Notes: generated from the sequence alone by a model not told the origin. DNA of 64,000 nucleotides from Conchocele bisecta (GCA_029237695.1 CM055279.1:55935530-55999529), one strand, 5' to 3'; shown: positions 11,095-24,665, counted from the first letter of the stretch. Program-made: numbers and translations.

Positions 11095-13370
11095 TGTAGG
11101 AGAACAGCATAGCTCGACTACGAGGGTTGTCGATGTACACATAGCTTGACAAAGAAGATGGCTGCGGCCTGCATAAAAACCTTAACCAAGGTTGACTAAA
11201 AACATTAACCAAGGGATTATTGATGTACGTCACTAGGAGATAAAGTTTTCCAAGTATGGTTGCTGTAGGCCCAGAAGTATTCCATATACAAGCTTGACTA
11301 AAAACCGTAACCAAGAGGAGATAAGTAAGTAATCCAAGGATAAAAGTAGGTCAAGGTCAAATATAGGTCAGGGATTATTGATGTACATCATTAGGAGATG
11401 AAGTTGTCCAAGTATGGTTGATGTAGGCCCAGAAGGTGTCTGTATGCACAACAGTATTCCATCTACAAGCTTGACTAAAAACCTTAACCATGTCGCGCCT
11501 TGTGGCGAGGCATGGACACTAAAAAAAAAAGATGTAGTATAAGGAAAAACTTTAACCAAAAAACTTAAGCAAAAACTTTAACCGGACACACGTACGTACG
11601 TACATACGTACGTACGTAAGCGGGTGTGAAAAAAACTTTAACCAAAAACTTCAAAGTAATTTGACCTTGACATTGGGCACAGGGGCCGCACGGGAGGGGG
11701 GTAGAATGAAAATATAGATGATGATAAACACCCATGTGAAGTTTCAAGGTAATGGGCAAAGCAGTTGCAGAGATATAGTATGACGAAAAACTTTAACCAA
11801 AAACTTTAACCAAAAAACTTAACCAAACACTTTAACCAAAGTTAACCAAAAACTTTAACCAAAAAACTTAACCAAACAACTTAACCAAATACTTTAACCG
11901 GACACACGTACGTACGTACGTACGTACCTACGTACGTACGTACGTATGTACGAACATACGCAAAGTGCCGACTATATCGCACTTTCCGCAAGCGGGCGCG
12001 ACAATAACCTTAACCAAGGGGAATTAAGTAAATAATTTAAGGTTAAATGTAGGTCAAGGTCAAATATAGGTCAGGGGTTGTTGATGTACATCACTAGGAG
12101 ATGAAGTTGTCCAAGTATGGTTGGTGTAGGGCCATGAGTATTCTATCTACAAGCTTGACTAAAAACCTTAACCAAAGAGAATTAAGTAAGTAATTCAAGA
12201 GGAAATGTAGGTCAAGGTCAAATATAGATCAGGGGTTATTGATGTACATCACTATGACAAAAGGTTGTCCAAGTATGGTGTATGTATGCACAATAGTATT
12301 CCATGTACAAGCTTGAGTAAAAAGCTTAACCAAGGTCGAGTAAAAACCTTAACCAAGGGGAATTAACTAAGTAATTCAAGGTTAAATGTAGGTCAAGGTC
12401 AAATATAGGTCAGGGGTTGTTATTGTACATCAGTAGGAGATGAAGTTGTCCAAGTATGGTTGGTGTAGGGCCAGGAGTATTCCATATACAAGCTTGACTA
12501 AAAACCTTACCCAAGGGGAAATAACTAAGTAATTCAAGGTTAAAAGTAGGTGAAGGTCAAATATAGGTCAGGGATTATTGATGTACATCACTAGGAGATG
12601 AAGTTGTCCAAGTATGGTTGGTGTAGGGCCAGGAGTATTCCATCTACAAGCTTGACTAAAAACGTTAACCAAGGGGTCCAAGGGGAATTAAGTAAGTAAT
12701 TCAAGAGGAAATGTAGGTCAAGGTCAAATATAGATAAGGGGTTGTTGATGTACATCACTAGGAGATGAAGTTGTCCAAGTATGGTGGGTGTAGGGCCAGT
12801 AGTATTCCATATAGAAGGTTGACTAAAAACCTTAACCAAAATGAATTAAGTAAGTAATTGACGAGGAAATGTAGGTCAAGGTCAAATATAGATCAGGGGT
12901 TATTGATGTACATACCTATGAGAAAAGGTTGTCGAAGTATGGTGTCTGGATGCACAATAGTATTCAATGTACAAGCTTGAAAAAAAAGCTTAACCAAGGT
13001 TGACTAAAAACCTTAACCAAGGGGAATTAAGTAAGTAATTCAAGAGGAAATGTAGGTCAAGGTCAAATATAGATGAGGGGTTATTGATGTGCATCACTAG
13101 GAGATGAAGTTGTCCAAGTATGGTGGGTGTAGGGCCAGTAGTATTGCATATACAAGCTTGACTAAAAACCTTAACCAAGGTTGACTAAAAACCTTAACCA
13201 AGGGGAATTAACCAAGCAATTCAAGAGGAAATGTAGGTCAAGGTCAAATATAGATCAGGGGTTATTGATGTACATCATTAGGAGATTGTCCAAGTATGGT
13301 GGGTGTAGGGCCAGTAGTATTCCATATACAAGCTTGACTAAAAACCTTAACCAAGGCGTGACGTGACGGT
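11095..13370 (+). repeat. Array of about 158 bp (pearl-like core), about ten units
   Basis: Units carry ACCAAGGGGAATTAAGTAAG, ATGTAGGTCAAGGTCAAATA, GTTGTCCAAGTATGGT and TACAAGCTTGACTAAAAACC, some with an extra 23-bp AACCAAGGTTGACTAAAAAC piece. The array is broken at about 11480-12005 by a different element end. It stops 94 bp downstream (minus-strand sense) of the exon C donor. Confidence 0.93.
11490..12005 (+). mobile_element. Nested element ends with CTTTAACCAAAAA and ACGT runs
   Basis: Two ACGT microsatellites (11588-11617 and 11905-11946) alternate with CTTTAACCAAAAA repeats and one 145-bp core (11640-11775). It closes with the hairpin CGCACTTTCCGC/GCGGGCGCG at 11976-12003. It lies inside the 158-bp array. 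Confidence 0.75.
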
Positions 13371-13430
13371 GACGCCGACGCCGGGGTGACAACATAAGCT
13401 CTACTTATTCTTCGAATAGTCGAGCTAAAA
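13371..13430 (+). mobile_element. Right end of the 158-bp element
   Basis: GACGTGACGGTGACGCCGAC followed by the hairpin AGCTCTACTTATTC/GAATAGTCGAGCT and AAAA. It ends only about 33 bp from the exon C donor. Confidence 0.7.
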
Positions 13431-13463
13431 ATGCCGACTGAATCACAGTCTGTATGTACGCAC

Positions 13464-13556
13464 CTGTCACGAGGCAGTTTTGGCAGCGGAAACCTCCAAG
13501 GCTGTCACTGTCGTCAGACTCGTTGTCTGAACATTCGCTCGCCGAACTCAGATCCA
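13464..13556 (-). CDS. RERE: RERE/Atrophin-like exon C (acidic linker, first half of GATA finger)
   Basis: Internal exon of 93 nt. Its first two bases complete a Leu codon split with exon B, restoring SSEF-LDLSSASE, which is exactly the RERE motif SSEFLDLSSASE. An acidic/serine stretch follows (CSDNESDDSDSLGG), then FRCQNCLVT, which holds the first two zinc ligands (C-x2-C) of the GATA-type finger. The exon ends one base into a codon. The acceptor is ATTGCAG at 13557 and the donor is ACAG|GTGCGT at 13463. The finger is completed by exon D, giving C-x2-C-x17-C-x2-C over the junction. The serines in the acidic stretch resemble CK2 targets, but that is not testable here. Confidence 0.93.
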
Positions 13557-13717
13557 CTGCAATCAAAGACGTATAACAAATTAGCAATACACCAATTCCC
13601 AATTCTGCTTAATGTTAATGAGAGGGCGAGGTCAGAATGTCAAGTAATCTGAGGAATTTTCGATACAAACAACAGATTTTAGGTAGATTGACACACACAC
13701 GCAGCTCCTTCTCCAAA

Positions 13718-13848
13718 TTTGTGCCGGTGTAACAGGAAATCTCCCCCCCCCCCTGGGGGGACTAGGAAATTCTTCCCGGGGGGGGGGGGGGAATATTTCC
13801 AGGCTTGACCCTGGAAATCTGGGGAGAATTTCCTGTGACACCGGAATA
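13718..13848. mobile_element. Foldback element with poly-C and poly-G runs
   Basis: Outer inverted arms GCCGGTGTAACAGGAAATCT and the complement of GGGGAGAATTTCCTGTGACA enclose C13 (13742-13754) and G14 (13778-13791) runs. It lies in the intron between exons B and C. Confidence 0.75.
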
Positions 13849-14380
13849 TACAGTTTGATTGGCTCAAGAATCAGAAACAAATACATTCTCAGAAAGACTT
13901 AAAAGTATGGACACATTGTGATCATGATGTATACATATGTAGTTCTCCAAAACTAGGCCAGAAAACAATTTTGGATTGACTAAATTAAATTTTATATCCA
14001 TTTAATATAATAGCAAGGTCAAACTTTGATCATGGTGTGAAATATAGAGAATAAATACGAGTTTGTCTGCTGATAAAGTATTATCAGGCATGTCTAAAGA
14101 ATGCACGCCTCCTAGCCGCGCTTGATATCAGCCACTCATCACGTATTCCATTTATCAGCTACTGGTATTCAGGTATCAAGTTTTAGTCTATGGAATGAGT
14201 ATCTCATGTACATGTATACCGGTAATGTGTCTTTCAACATGTCATTCAATACAATAACGTCCTGATGTTTGGGCAACTTATACCTCGGTGAAAGTCTTTT
14301 AAATCCATATCGACAGTAATACATTGTAGAAGCATCAAAGTCTGTTACTGCAACCTGTTATCTGTCATAGTGTAGTCAGC
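13849..14380. other. Unique AT-rich intron sequence
   Basis: No gene or repeat recognised. It forms most of the non-repetitive part of the B-C intron. Confidence 0.5.
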
Positions 14381-17373
14381 CAACCCCAGTGTAGATGGCA
14401 CGACTGATTTGTCACATTAACCCAGTGTGGATGGAACTGTGATTTGTCACGTTAACCCCATTGTAGATGGTATCATGACTTGTCACGCTAACCCAGTGTG
14501 GATGGCATCGTGATTTGTCACGTTAACCCAGTGTGGATGGCATCGTGATTTGTCACATTAACCCAGTGTGGATCGCATCGTGATATGTTACGCTAACCCA
14601 GTGTGGATGGCATCAAGATTTGTCACGTTAACCCAGTGAAGTTGGCATCATGATTTGTCACGTTAACCCAGTGTAGATGGCATCGTGATTTGTCACATTA
14701 ACCCAGTGTGGATGGCATCATGATTTGTCACATTAACCCAGTGTAGATGACATCATGATTTGTCACGTTAACCCAGTGTAGATGGCATCGTGATTTGTCA
14801 CGTTAACCCAGTGTGGATGGCATCAAGATTTGTCACGTTAACCCAGTGTGGATGGCATCGTGATTTGTCACGTCAACCCAGTGTAGATGGCATAGTGATT
14901 TGTCACGTTAACCCAGTGTAGATGGTATTGTGATTTACCCTGTGTAGATGGTATCATGATTTGTGACGTTAACCTAGTGTAGATGGCATAGTGATTTGTC
15001 ACGTTAACCCAGTGTAGATGGCATCGTGATTTGTCATGTTAACCCAGTGTAGATGGCATCGTGATTTTGTCACGTTAACCCAGTATAGATGGCATCGTGA
15101 TTTGTCACGTTAACCCAGTGTAGATGGTATGATGATTTGTCACGTTAACCCAGTGTAGATGGTATTATGATTTGTTACATTAACCCAGTATAGATGGCAT
15201 CGTGATTTGTCACGTTAACCCAGTGTAGATGGTATTGTGATTTGTCGCGTTAACCCAGTGTAGATGGTATCATGATTTGTTCAAGTTTAACCCAGTGTAG
15301 TTGGCTTGTGATTTGTCATGTTAACCGTGTAGATGGTATATGATTTGTCACCCGTAAGTGTAGATTTGTCACGTTAACCAGTGTATGTCATGTTCGGAAT
15401 TAACCCAGTGTAGATGGTATCGTGATTTGTCAGTTAAACCAGTGTAGATGGTATCGTGATTTGTCATGTTAACCCAGTGTAGATGGCATCGTGATTTGTC
15501 ATGGTAACCCAGTGTGGATGGTACTGTGATGGCATCGTGATTTGTCACGTTAACCCAGTGTAGATGGTATCATTATTTGTCACATTAACCCAGTGTAGAT
15601 GGTATCATTATTTGTCACGTTAACCCAGTGTAGAAGGCATCGTGATTTGTCACGTTAACCCAGTGTAGATGGTATCATGATTTGTCACATTAACCCAGTG
15701 TAGATGGCATCGTGATTTGTCACGTTAACCCAGTGTAGATGGTATTGTGATTTGTCACATTAACCCAGTGTAGATGGTATCATTATTTGTCACGTTAACC
15801 CAGTGTAAATGGCATCGTGATTTGTCACGTTAACCCAGTGTAGATGTGTAGATGACATCGTGATTTGTTACGTTAACTCAGTGTGGATGACATCATGATT
15901 TGTCACGTTAACCCAGTGTGGATGGCATCGTGATTTGTCCCGTTAACCCAGCGTGGATGGCATCGTGATTTGTCACGTTAACCCAGCGTGGATGGCATCG
16001 TGATTTGTCCCGTTAATACTACCAGTGTGGATGGCATCATGATTTGTTACGTTAACTCAGTTTACATGGTACCGTGATTTGTCATAACCCAGTGTAGATG
16101 TGTAGATGACATCGTGATTTTTTCACGTTAACCCAGTGTGGATGGCATCATGATTTGTCACGTTAACCCAGTGTGGATGGCACCGTGATTTGTCACATTA
16201 ACCCAGTGTGGATGGCACCGTGATTTGTCACGTTAACCCAGCGTGGATGGCATCGTGATTTGTCCCGTTAATACTACCAGTGTGGATGGCATCATGATTT
16301 GTCATGTTAGCCCAATGTGGATGGCATCGTGATTTGTCACGTTAACCCTACCAGTGTGGATGGTACTGTGATTTGTCACGTTAACCCAGTGTGGATGGCA
16401 TCGTGATACATTACATTAACCCAGTGTGGATGGCATCATAATTTGACATGGTAAGCCAGTGTGAATGGTACTGTGATTTGTCACATTAACCCTGTTAACC
16501 CAGTGTAGATGGCAACGTGATTTGTCGCGTTAACCCATTGTAGATGGCATCGTGACTTGTCACGTTAACCCAATGTGATGGCATCGTGATTTGTCACCTT
16601 AACCCAGTGTAGATGGCATCGTGACTTGTTAAGTTAACCCAGTGTAGATGGCATCGTGATTTGTCACGTTAACCCATTGTGGATGGCATCGTGATTTGTC
16701 ATGTTAACCCAGTGTAGATGGCATCGTGACTTGTCATGTTAACCCAGTGTGGATGACATCGTGATTTGTCACGCTAACCCAATGTGATGGCATCGTGATT
16801 TGTCACCTTAACCCAGTGTAGATGGCATCGTGAATTGTCAAGTTAACCCAGTGTAGATGGCATCGTGATTTGTCACGTTAACCCATTGTGGATGGCATCG
16901 TTATTTGTCACGTTAACCCAGTGTAGATGGCATCGTGACTTGTCATGTTAACCCAGTGTGGATGACATCGTGATTTGTCACGCTAACCCAGTGTGGATGG
17001 CATCATGATTTGTCACGTTAACACTACCAGTGTGGATGGCCTCGTGATTTCTCATGTTAACCCAGTGTAGATGGCATCGTGATTTGTCACGTTAACAATA
17101 CCAGTGTGGATGGCATCAAGATTTGTCACGTTAACCCAGTGTCGATGGTACTGTGATTTGTCACATAAACTCAATGTAGATGGCATCATTACTTGTCACG
17201 TTAACCCAGTGTAGACGGTATCATGATTTGTCACATTAACCCAGTGTAGATGGTATCGTGATTTGTCACGTTAACCCAGTGTAGATGGCAACGTGATTCG
17301 TCACGTTTACCCAGTGTGGATGGCATCATGATTTGTCACGTTAACCCAGTGTAGATGGTACTGCGATTTGTCA
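14381..17373 (-). repeat. 35-bp minisatellite, about 85 copies
   Basis: The plus-strand monomer is AACCCAGTGTAGATGGCATC plus GTGATTTGTCACGTT, with G/A and T/C variants. The block fills about 78% of the 3.8-kb B-C intron. Its last unit stops 17 nt inside the intron from the donor of exon B. The middle (about 15270-15430) has many small deletions; the flanks are regular. Confidence 0.97.
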
Positions 17374-17390
17374 TGGAGACTGTAACTTAC

Positions 17391-17526
17391 AGAATTCACT
17401 AGAGGCGGGCCGCTGAGAGCGGGTGGTGGCACGTTTCACGCCGTGTTTGCGATGGCGCCGGTGTGGCCGGTTCGGGGCAGCCGCGGGCGTCTTCTTCCAG
17501 AAGTAGTAGTACTCGACGAGCTCCGC
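17391..17526 (-). CDS. RERE: RERE/Atrophin-like exon B (SANT end and basic linker)
   Basis: Internal exon of 136 nt, starting in phase 0 and ending one base into a codon. It encodes AELVEYYYFWKKTPAAAPNR, then PHRRHRKHGVKR and a Ser/Thr/Arg stretch ending PASSEF. RERE has the corresponding blocks ELITFYYYWKKTPEAA, HRRHRRQ and PPSSEF. The YYYFWKKTP block is the last SANT helix; the Arg/His-rich part is a basic linker, possibly a nuclear targeting or nucleic-acid-contacting segment (inference). The acceptor is TTTGCAG at 17527 and the donor is TTCT|GTAAGT at 17390. The exon is very GC-rich, especially at third positions, against AT-rich introns. The 35-bp minisatellite starts only 17 nt downstream of its donor. 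The frame is open a little beyond both splice sites, but the family match stops at them. Confidence 0.94.
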
Positions 17527-17579
17527 CTGCAAATATACGCGAATGCATACCGAGATCATTCACCAACAAATTGGCAATG

Positions 17580-18010
17580 CCTTTATATCAGTTTGTTTGT
17601 TTGTTTGTTGGGGTTTAACGGCCTATCAACAGCTAAGGTCATTTAAGCCCGGGTCAATGGATTTAGTATTAAGTCCCATATATTACCTGTATAAATGGGG
17701 GGATAATCCCAAAATCAGAACTGAATATTTACAATACAATCTATATATTCAGTCCGAAATTAGAATAATCCTGATCTGATGCCAGGTCGTCGCAACACAA
17801 GAATCACTTTGCAACCCCCCCTCCCCCCTCCCAAAAGCAGTAGGATAATCTTACTACTTTTATAATGGGCAATAACCCAATTCAACTCCCAGGTAACAAA
17901 AGAGCCAAAGATAAAAACGTACCGGAGGGCCAAACCAGGCAAATCATGAGTCGTATAAGGAGAAACCCTTACCGTTAATTTGCGCTGTCGCATTCGCCTG
18001 ACCAACCACC
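17580..18010 (+). repeat. Dispersed repeat A, copy 2
   Basis: Starts at GTTTGTTTGTTGGGGTTTAA, followed by CGGCCTATCAACAGCTAAGG, the AAATCCCAAAATCAGAA-type block, TATTCAGTCCGAAATTAGAA and GAGGGCCAAACCAGGCAAAT. It begins about 50 bp upstream (gene sense) of exon B. Confidence 0.85.
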
Positions 18011-19078
18011 CACTCCTTTATATCAGACTAAATACGGGCCATGTGAGCCAACAAGATTTGCAGCAGTTGAAGATCTTGGTCCTCTCATCTCAGGATTAGA
18101 AGCAAATTGTATTGTTCTATGTCAGTGACTGAACGGCAAACAGTATACGCCATGATGTGACTATTGATGCACAGGATGTCTGGGGGCTATGCTGACTGTA
18201 AAAGTAGTAAGGTACCTTTTGTTAGCCGGAATATGTTTCATCCACAAATGTGATATCGGTTCATAATGTTGTCAAAAACGCAAATAATAAATGCATTTTG
18301 TGTGGGCTACTGATTCATAGAATATCAACATTTTCCACTTTTTTTTCAATTTTCTTTAATTCTGAATGTTGTTCCTACTCATTTGAGCATCTCGAAGAGA
18401 TATTACACTCATTTAGTTCAAATCAGTGGTTGCATGTGTTGCATAAATAAGAACACATTCTGCATTCTCAGAATAAAATGGATGAAGGAAATTGTTTTCT
18501 TGTAAATAGGTTTCGGCAAAAATATTGCATACAATAATTAATTAACATAAATCTTATGGCCCGTCTCATATAAAACTACTCGAAAAAATTCTACAGTATC
18601 TATCTGCTGTAATCCATAATGTCTGTGCAGGTAAAATGTGATAACGTTCTGACGTCAATAAGTAACGTAAATTGTGTTATGTATGACAGCATATGCATGT
18701 TTGCAACATCACATTTGTTTCTGCTAATGCTGTGCATCTGGTAGTGTAAACAAAATAGCGAACAGCATACTAGATCAGCATAGCAAAATTGGTTTTCAAC
18801 TTGAAGCAGAACTATCCAGTGACATTATGACAGGTTTGTTTCATAGTTGAACAGTTAATTTAATACATAAGACAGCTATTCCATCTGCAGGGTTGGAGGA
18901 TTTTACACATTTTGACTATATTCTGAATAACTGTTTACCAAACTATCGGAATGTGATAAAATTGTGCCACAATGTACCGTAGCAATTAATCAGCTTGTTT
19001 ATTCCAAAATCAACATATTTTATGACATACACAAGGCTAAGTTTAGCCGATGCGCAGAAATAGCCGAAATGACAGTAT
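18011..19078. other. Unique AT-rich intron sequence
   Basis: No gene recognised; open frames are short and A/T-driven. Confidence 0.5.
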
Positions 19079-20247
19079 GTGGAGTTCACACCATACTACA
19101 GGTACCACCATTACCACACAGCACAGAGGGACAACATATATGTGGAGTCCACACCATTACCACACAGAACAGAGGGACAACATATATGTGGAGTTCACAC
19201 CATACTACAGGTACCACCATTACCACACAGCACAGAGGGACAACATACATGTGGAGTTCACATCATACTACAGGTACCACCATTACCACACAGCACAGAG
19301 GGACAACATACATGTGGAGTTCACATCATACTACAGGTACCACCATTACCACACAGCACAGAGGGACAACATACATGTGGAGTTCACACCATACTACAGG
19401 TACCACCATTACCACACAGCACAGAGGGACAACATACATGTGGAGTTCACACCATACTACAGGTACCACCATTACCACACAACACAGAGGTTCAACATAT
19501 ATATGGAGTTCACATCATACTACAGGTACCACCATTACCACACAACACAGAGGGACAACATATATATGGAGTTCACACCATGGTACAGGTACCACCATTA
19601 CCACACAACACAGAGGGACAACATACATGTGGAGTTCACATCATACTACAGGTACCACCATTACCACACAACACAGAGGGACAACATACATGTGGAGTTC
19701 ACATACATACTACTAGGTACCACCATTACCACACAGCACAAGAGGGACAAACATATGTGGAGTTCACACATACTACAGGTACCACACCATTACCACACAG
19801 CACAGAGGGACAACATACATGTGGAGTTCACACATACTACAGGTACCACCATTACCACACAGCACAGAGGGACAACATACATGTGGAGTTCACACCATAC
19901 TACAGGTACCACCATTACCACACACAGCACAGAGTGACAACATATATATGGAGTTCACACCATGGTACAGGTACCACCATTACCACACAACACAGAGGGA
20001 CAAACTACCTGTGGAGTTCACATCAAACTCACAGACTCACACATTACCACACAACACAAGAGGGACAACATACATGTGGAGTTCACATCATACACAGTAC
20101 CACCACAGCACAGAGGGAACAAATATATGGGGAGTTCACACCATATACAGGTCCACCATTACCACACAGAACAGAGGGAAACAACATACATGTGGAGTTC
20201 ACACCACACTTAAAGGTACCACATTACCACACAGCACAGAGGGACCC

Positions 20248-20311
<64 letters not shown>

Positions 20312-23125
20312 ACATACATGTGGAGTTCACACATACTACCAGGTACCACCATTAAACACAGCACAGAGGGAAAATACATGGTGGAGTTCACCACCATACT
20401 ACAGGTACCACCTTTACACACAACACAGAGGGACATAAACATTATTGTGGGTTCAACATCATACTACCTGGTCCACCATTATCACACAGCACAGAGGGAC
20501 AACATACATGTGGGGTTCCACATCATTAATACTGGTACACCATTTACACACAGCAACAGAGGGATAACATACATGTGGAGTTCACACCATACTACAGGTA
20601 ACACATTACCACACAACACAGATGGGACAAACATATATGTGGAGTTCACATCATACTAAAGGTACCACCATTACCACACAGCAAGAGGGACAACATACAT
20701 GTGGAGTTCACACCATATACAGGTACCACCATTACACACAGCACAGAGGGACAAATACATGTGGAGTTCTCACCATGGTACAGGTACCACTTACACACAA
20801 CACAGGAGGACAACATAACCTTGTGGTGATTCACATTCATACCTAAACAGGTACCACCATTACCAACAGACAGGGAGGGACAACATATATGTGGGAGTTT
20901 CACACAATACTACAGGTACCACCAATTACACAACAGCACAGAGGGGGACAACATACACGTGGAGTTCACATCAAACTACAGGGTACCCACCATTACCACA
21001 CAGCACAGAGGGGACAATACATACAATGTGGAGTTCCCACCACATCCCCCACCTACCACGGCGCCCGCTTATCAACCCATACCCCCCCCGTACCCACAAC
21101 GGGGGAAAAAACACCATTATACCCATTACCAACACAAAACACAGAGGGACAACATATATGTGAGTTCACACCATAACCTAACAGGTAACCAACCATTACC
21201 ACAACAGCAACAGAGGGACAACCACAATGGTTACAAACCACTCAGGAACCACCGCCACCTACCCTTCTCCCCCCCCCCCCAACCATACCATTCACCACCC
21301 CCCGCGGTCCTTCCACACCCAAACCCACACAATAATCCGGTACAAACCCACCCAACCCTCCCCCATCCACCACCAAGCCCACCGCAAACGAAGGACCCCA
21401 ACCATACCCCCCTTGAGTTTCACACCATACTACAGGTACCAAAGATATTCACACACACAGAGGGTCAACATACATGTGGATTCCCATCCATACTACAGGT
21501 ACCACCATTACCACACAGCACAAGGAGGGAACATACATTGGAAGGGTTCACACCATAACAACAGGTACCTCCCCATTAACCACACAACACAGAAAGGGGA
21601 CAAAAAATATGTGGAGTTCACATTCATACTACAGGTACCCCCCCCCCCCCCACCAACCATTAACCACACAGCACAAGGGAACAACATACAGTGGATTTCA
21701 CATCCATAACTACAGGTACCACCTTACCACACAGGCACAGAGGGATAACATAAGATGGGAGTTTCACACCATAACTACAGTACCAACCATTACCACACAA
21801 CACTAGAGTGTTCAACATATAAGTGGAGTTCACACCATTACTACAGGTACCACCATAACCACACAGGCCACCATTAGGGACAACAATACATTTGGTGGGT
21901 TCACACCAATACTAACAAGGTACCACCTACCACACAGCACAAGGGGACAACAATATATGTGGGTTCTCACCATACTACAGGTACCAACCATTACCACACA
22001 GCCACAAGGGAAGGGACAACAAACTTGTGGAGTTCACCACCCATACTACAGGTACCACATTACCACATAGCACAGGAGGACAACATATATGTGGAGTTCA
22101 CATCATACTATACAAGGTACCCCATTACCACACAGCACAGATGGACACATATATGTGGAGTTCACACAAATACTTCAGGTACCACATTACCACACAGCAC
22201 AGAGGGACAAACATACATGTGGAGTTCACATCATACTACAGGTTACCACCTTTCCACACAAACAGGACGGGACAACATACATGTGGATTTCACACCATAC
22301 TTACTGTAACCACCATTAACACAGCACAGAGGGACAACATATATGTGGAGCTCACACCATACTACAGGTACCACCATTACCACACAGCACAGAGGGGACA
22401 ACATATATTTGGTGCTCACTCATACTACAGGTACCACCATTACCACACTGCACAGAGCACATACAATGTTGGTAGTCACAACATATTCTACTAGGTCCAC
22501 AATTACACACGCACAGAGACACATATTGTGGAGTTCACATTACTACAGGTACTACATCACAGTACACCACTAGGCCACCAGAGCAACATACTGGTACGGT
22601 TACACATATACTGTACACATACACAGGCCACCAGAGGGACACATATGTGGGGTTCCACATCATAATACAGGTACCACCATTACCACACAGCACAGAGGGA
22701 CAACATATTCATGTGGAGTCATCATCTACACGTACACATACTACACCAACCAGCAGAGGGACACATACCACACAGCCACCAGAGAGGGACAACATATGTG
22801 GATTCACACTACTCCAACCGTACACCATGGCCACACCACGCCACCAGACGACAAACATACATGTGGAGTTCACATACTACAGGTACCACCATTCCATTCA
22901 CACAGCAAGAGTTACACATACAAGTGAGTTCCACCACATACTACAGGTACCACCATTACCACACAGCACAGAGGGACAACATATATGTGGAGTTCACATC
23001 ATACTACAGGTACCACCATTACCACACAGCACAGAGGGACAACATATATGTGGAGTTCACATCATACTACAGGTACCACCATTACCACACAGCACAGAGG
23101 GACAACATATATATGGAGTTTTGTC
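19079..23125. repeat. 63-bp satellite, about 64 copies
   Basis: The monomer contains GTGGAGTTCACACCATACTA, CAGGTACCACCATTACCACA and CAGCACAGAGGGACAACATA. The period is 63 bp, a multiple of three, which produces spurious open frames of up to 526 codons on the plus strand. The ends (19188-19700 and 22920-23125) are nearly invariant, while about 19730-22900 is full of one-base indels and contains a C63 run. Confidence 0.97.
20249..20311. repeat. Poly-C homopolymer of 63 bases
   Basis: 63 consecutive C between GAGGGACCCA and ACATACATGTGGAG, in the middle of the indel-rich part of the 63-bp array. It replaces no obvious monomer segment. It is probably a sequencing or consensus artefact. Confidence 0.9.
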
Positions 23126-24160
23126 AATGGACGTTTCGGTCCGTATCAGTGTGATTGTTTTCGGCCCACAGCCACGTCCAGAACAAGCCATATTTATTTT
23201 TGCTCATCTCCTAGGAAATTTCGGCCAACAATCCAACATGACGTCAATTTGACCCATAGTATACGAGATGGGTTTGGGATGCTTTGAAAATGTCTTCTCC
23301 GTAACCGTGTAAACTCTGATCGCACAGCATCCGTGTAAATAGCCACTGCCGATGGGGAATTTACTGTGACACTGGTAACAGTCAAAGTTCGCTCCCGCGT
23401 TTGAAAGTGAAAGTAGAATGTGTTTTTTTGGCCCTGATTTTCAAGGAATTTGCCTTCGAAATACTGCAAAGAAAAGAAATCTAGTTGGACATTTAGCTCC
23501 CATTTTGTTTCAAGTGTGCACTGGGCATTTATTAGAGGCACTATTTTCGTGAAAATAAGTTAAAAAAATTGGTCATTTTCAACATAAAAACTGTAAATTA
23601 GAATCATTACGGTAATACAGTCAACACTTGTTACCTCAAACTCTCTTAAGTCAAACTACTGATTACTCAAAGTGAACTTCTTGGTCTCAAGTACATGTTT
23701 TACTACATAATAACTCTCGTTAACTCAAATTTTCGTTAACTCCATGTATTTTCACAGTCCCCTGAACTTCGTGTAAACGAGTGTAGACTGTATGTCCCGG
23801 GCAAACGTGCGTATAACAATATATCAAAGAGTACACATAAACCTGATTTACAGATAAACCTTTCTAAACAGGACACACTGGGGACCCTCCAAGCTGGTCC
23901 GATTGATAGTTTCCACTGTACACAAACTCCATGAGTAAAAATGTTGTTTTCTCAAGATTTCACATGCTGGCATGTGTTGTTATTTTAGGCCATATTTTTT
24001 TTATTTGTTGGTTTACGGATTTATTTTCCGCGAGATCGGGTCGGTCGGTCGGAAAAAAATAAAAAAAAGGTTTTTCAATTATTTTTATTTTTTTTTGGCA
24101 CAGGGTTGGGTCGGTCGGTAAAAAAAAAAGTTTAGTAAGTAAAATAAAAATAATTAAATA
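23126..24160. other. Unique intron sequence
   Basis: No gene recognised. 23600-23790 resembles a small dispersed element (ACAGTCAACACTTGTTACCT ... GTAGACTGTA). T-rich and A-rich runs with GGTCGGTCGG occur at 24030-24130. Confidence 0.45.
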
Positions 24161-24665
24161 CAAGAAACGAGGCAAAGCCACGAAGGCCAGGTTTTTTCCA
24201 AGCATAGACACTTGGATAACATAAACATAAAAATTGGGTATATTGTTTTTGTCCGTCCGTACATTTGTATATGCGTCCGTCATGTTTTCTTGCAAGACGT
24301 AACACTATAAAACCATAATAGATTGAGACTTGATATTTGGTATGTATCTTCTTTATGGTGTGCACATGCGTAGTGAACTTTTATTTTTTATTTAACCCCG
24401 GGTCATGGCTTATCTCCCCCATTTGGACTTGCATTTCGCAATGTTTCCTTGTAAGAAGTAAAACTTTAAAACCAGAATAGCTGGACACTTGATATTTGGT
24501 ATGTGGCTTCCTTATGGTGTGCAGATGCTCAAAGTGACATAGAATTCTGCAATTTTGCCTTGTATAAGAAGCAAAACTTTTAAACCGTAATAGCTGGAAA
24601 CTTCATATTTGGTATGTGGCTTACTTATGGTGTGTAGATGCACAAATTGAATTTAGATTTTTGAT
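24161..24665 (+). mobile_element. Element start plus three tandem units
   Basis: The left end ACAAGAAACGAGGCAAAGCC and AGCATAGACACTTGGATAAC is shared almost exactly with 25659-25723. Three units of 110-160 bp follow, with TTGATATTTGGTATGT at about 24329, 24492 and 24603. Confidence 0.75.

Noticed and set aside
14381..17373. A CRISPR-like array (35-bp spacing, many copies)
   Set aside because: Monomers are contiguous with no variable spacers, and the context is a eukaryotic intron.
19079..20659. Plus-strand open frames of up to 526 codons (HTTGTTITT-type and VHTILQVPPLPH-type repeats)
   Set aside because: They are frames through a 63-bp satellite. The period is a multiple of three and one stop-free monomer keeps all frames open; there is no family similarity or non-repeat coding context.
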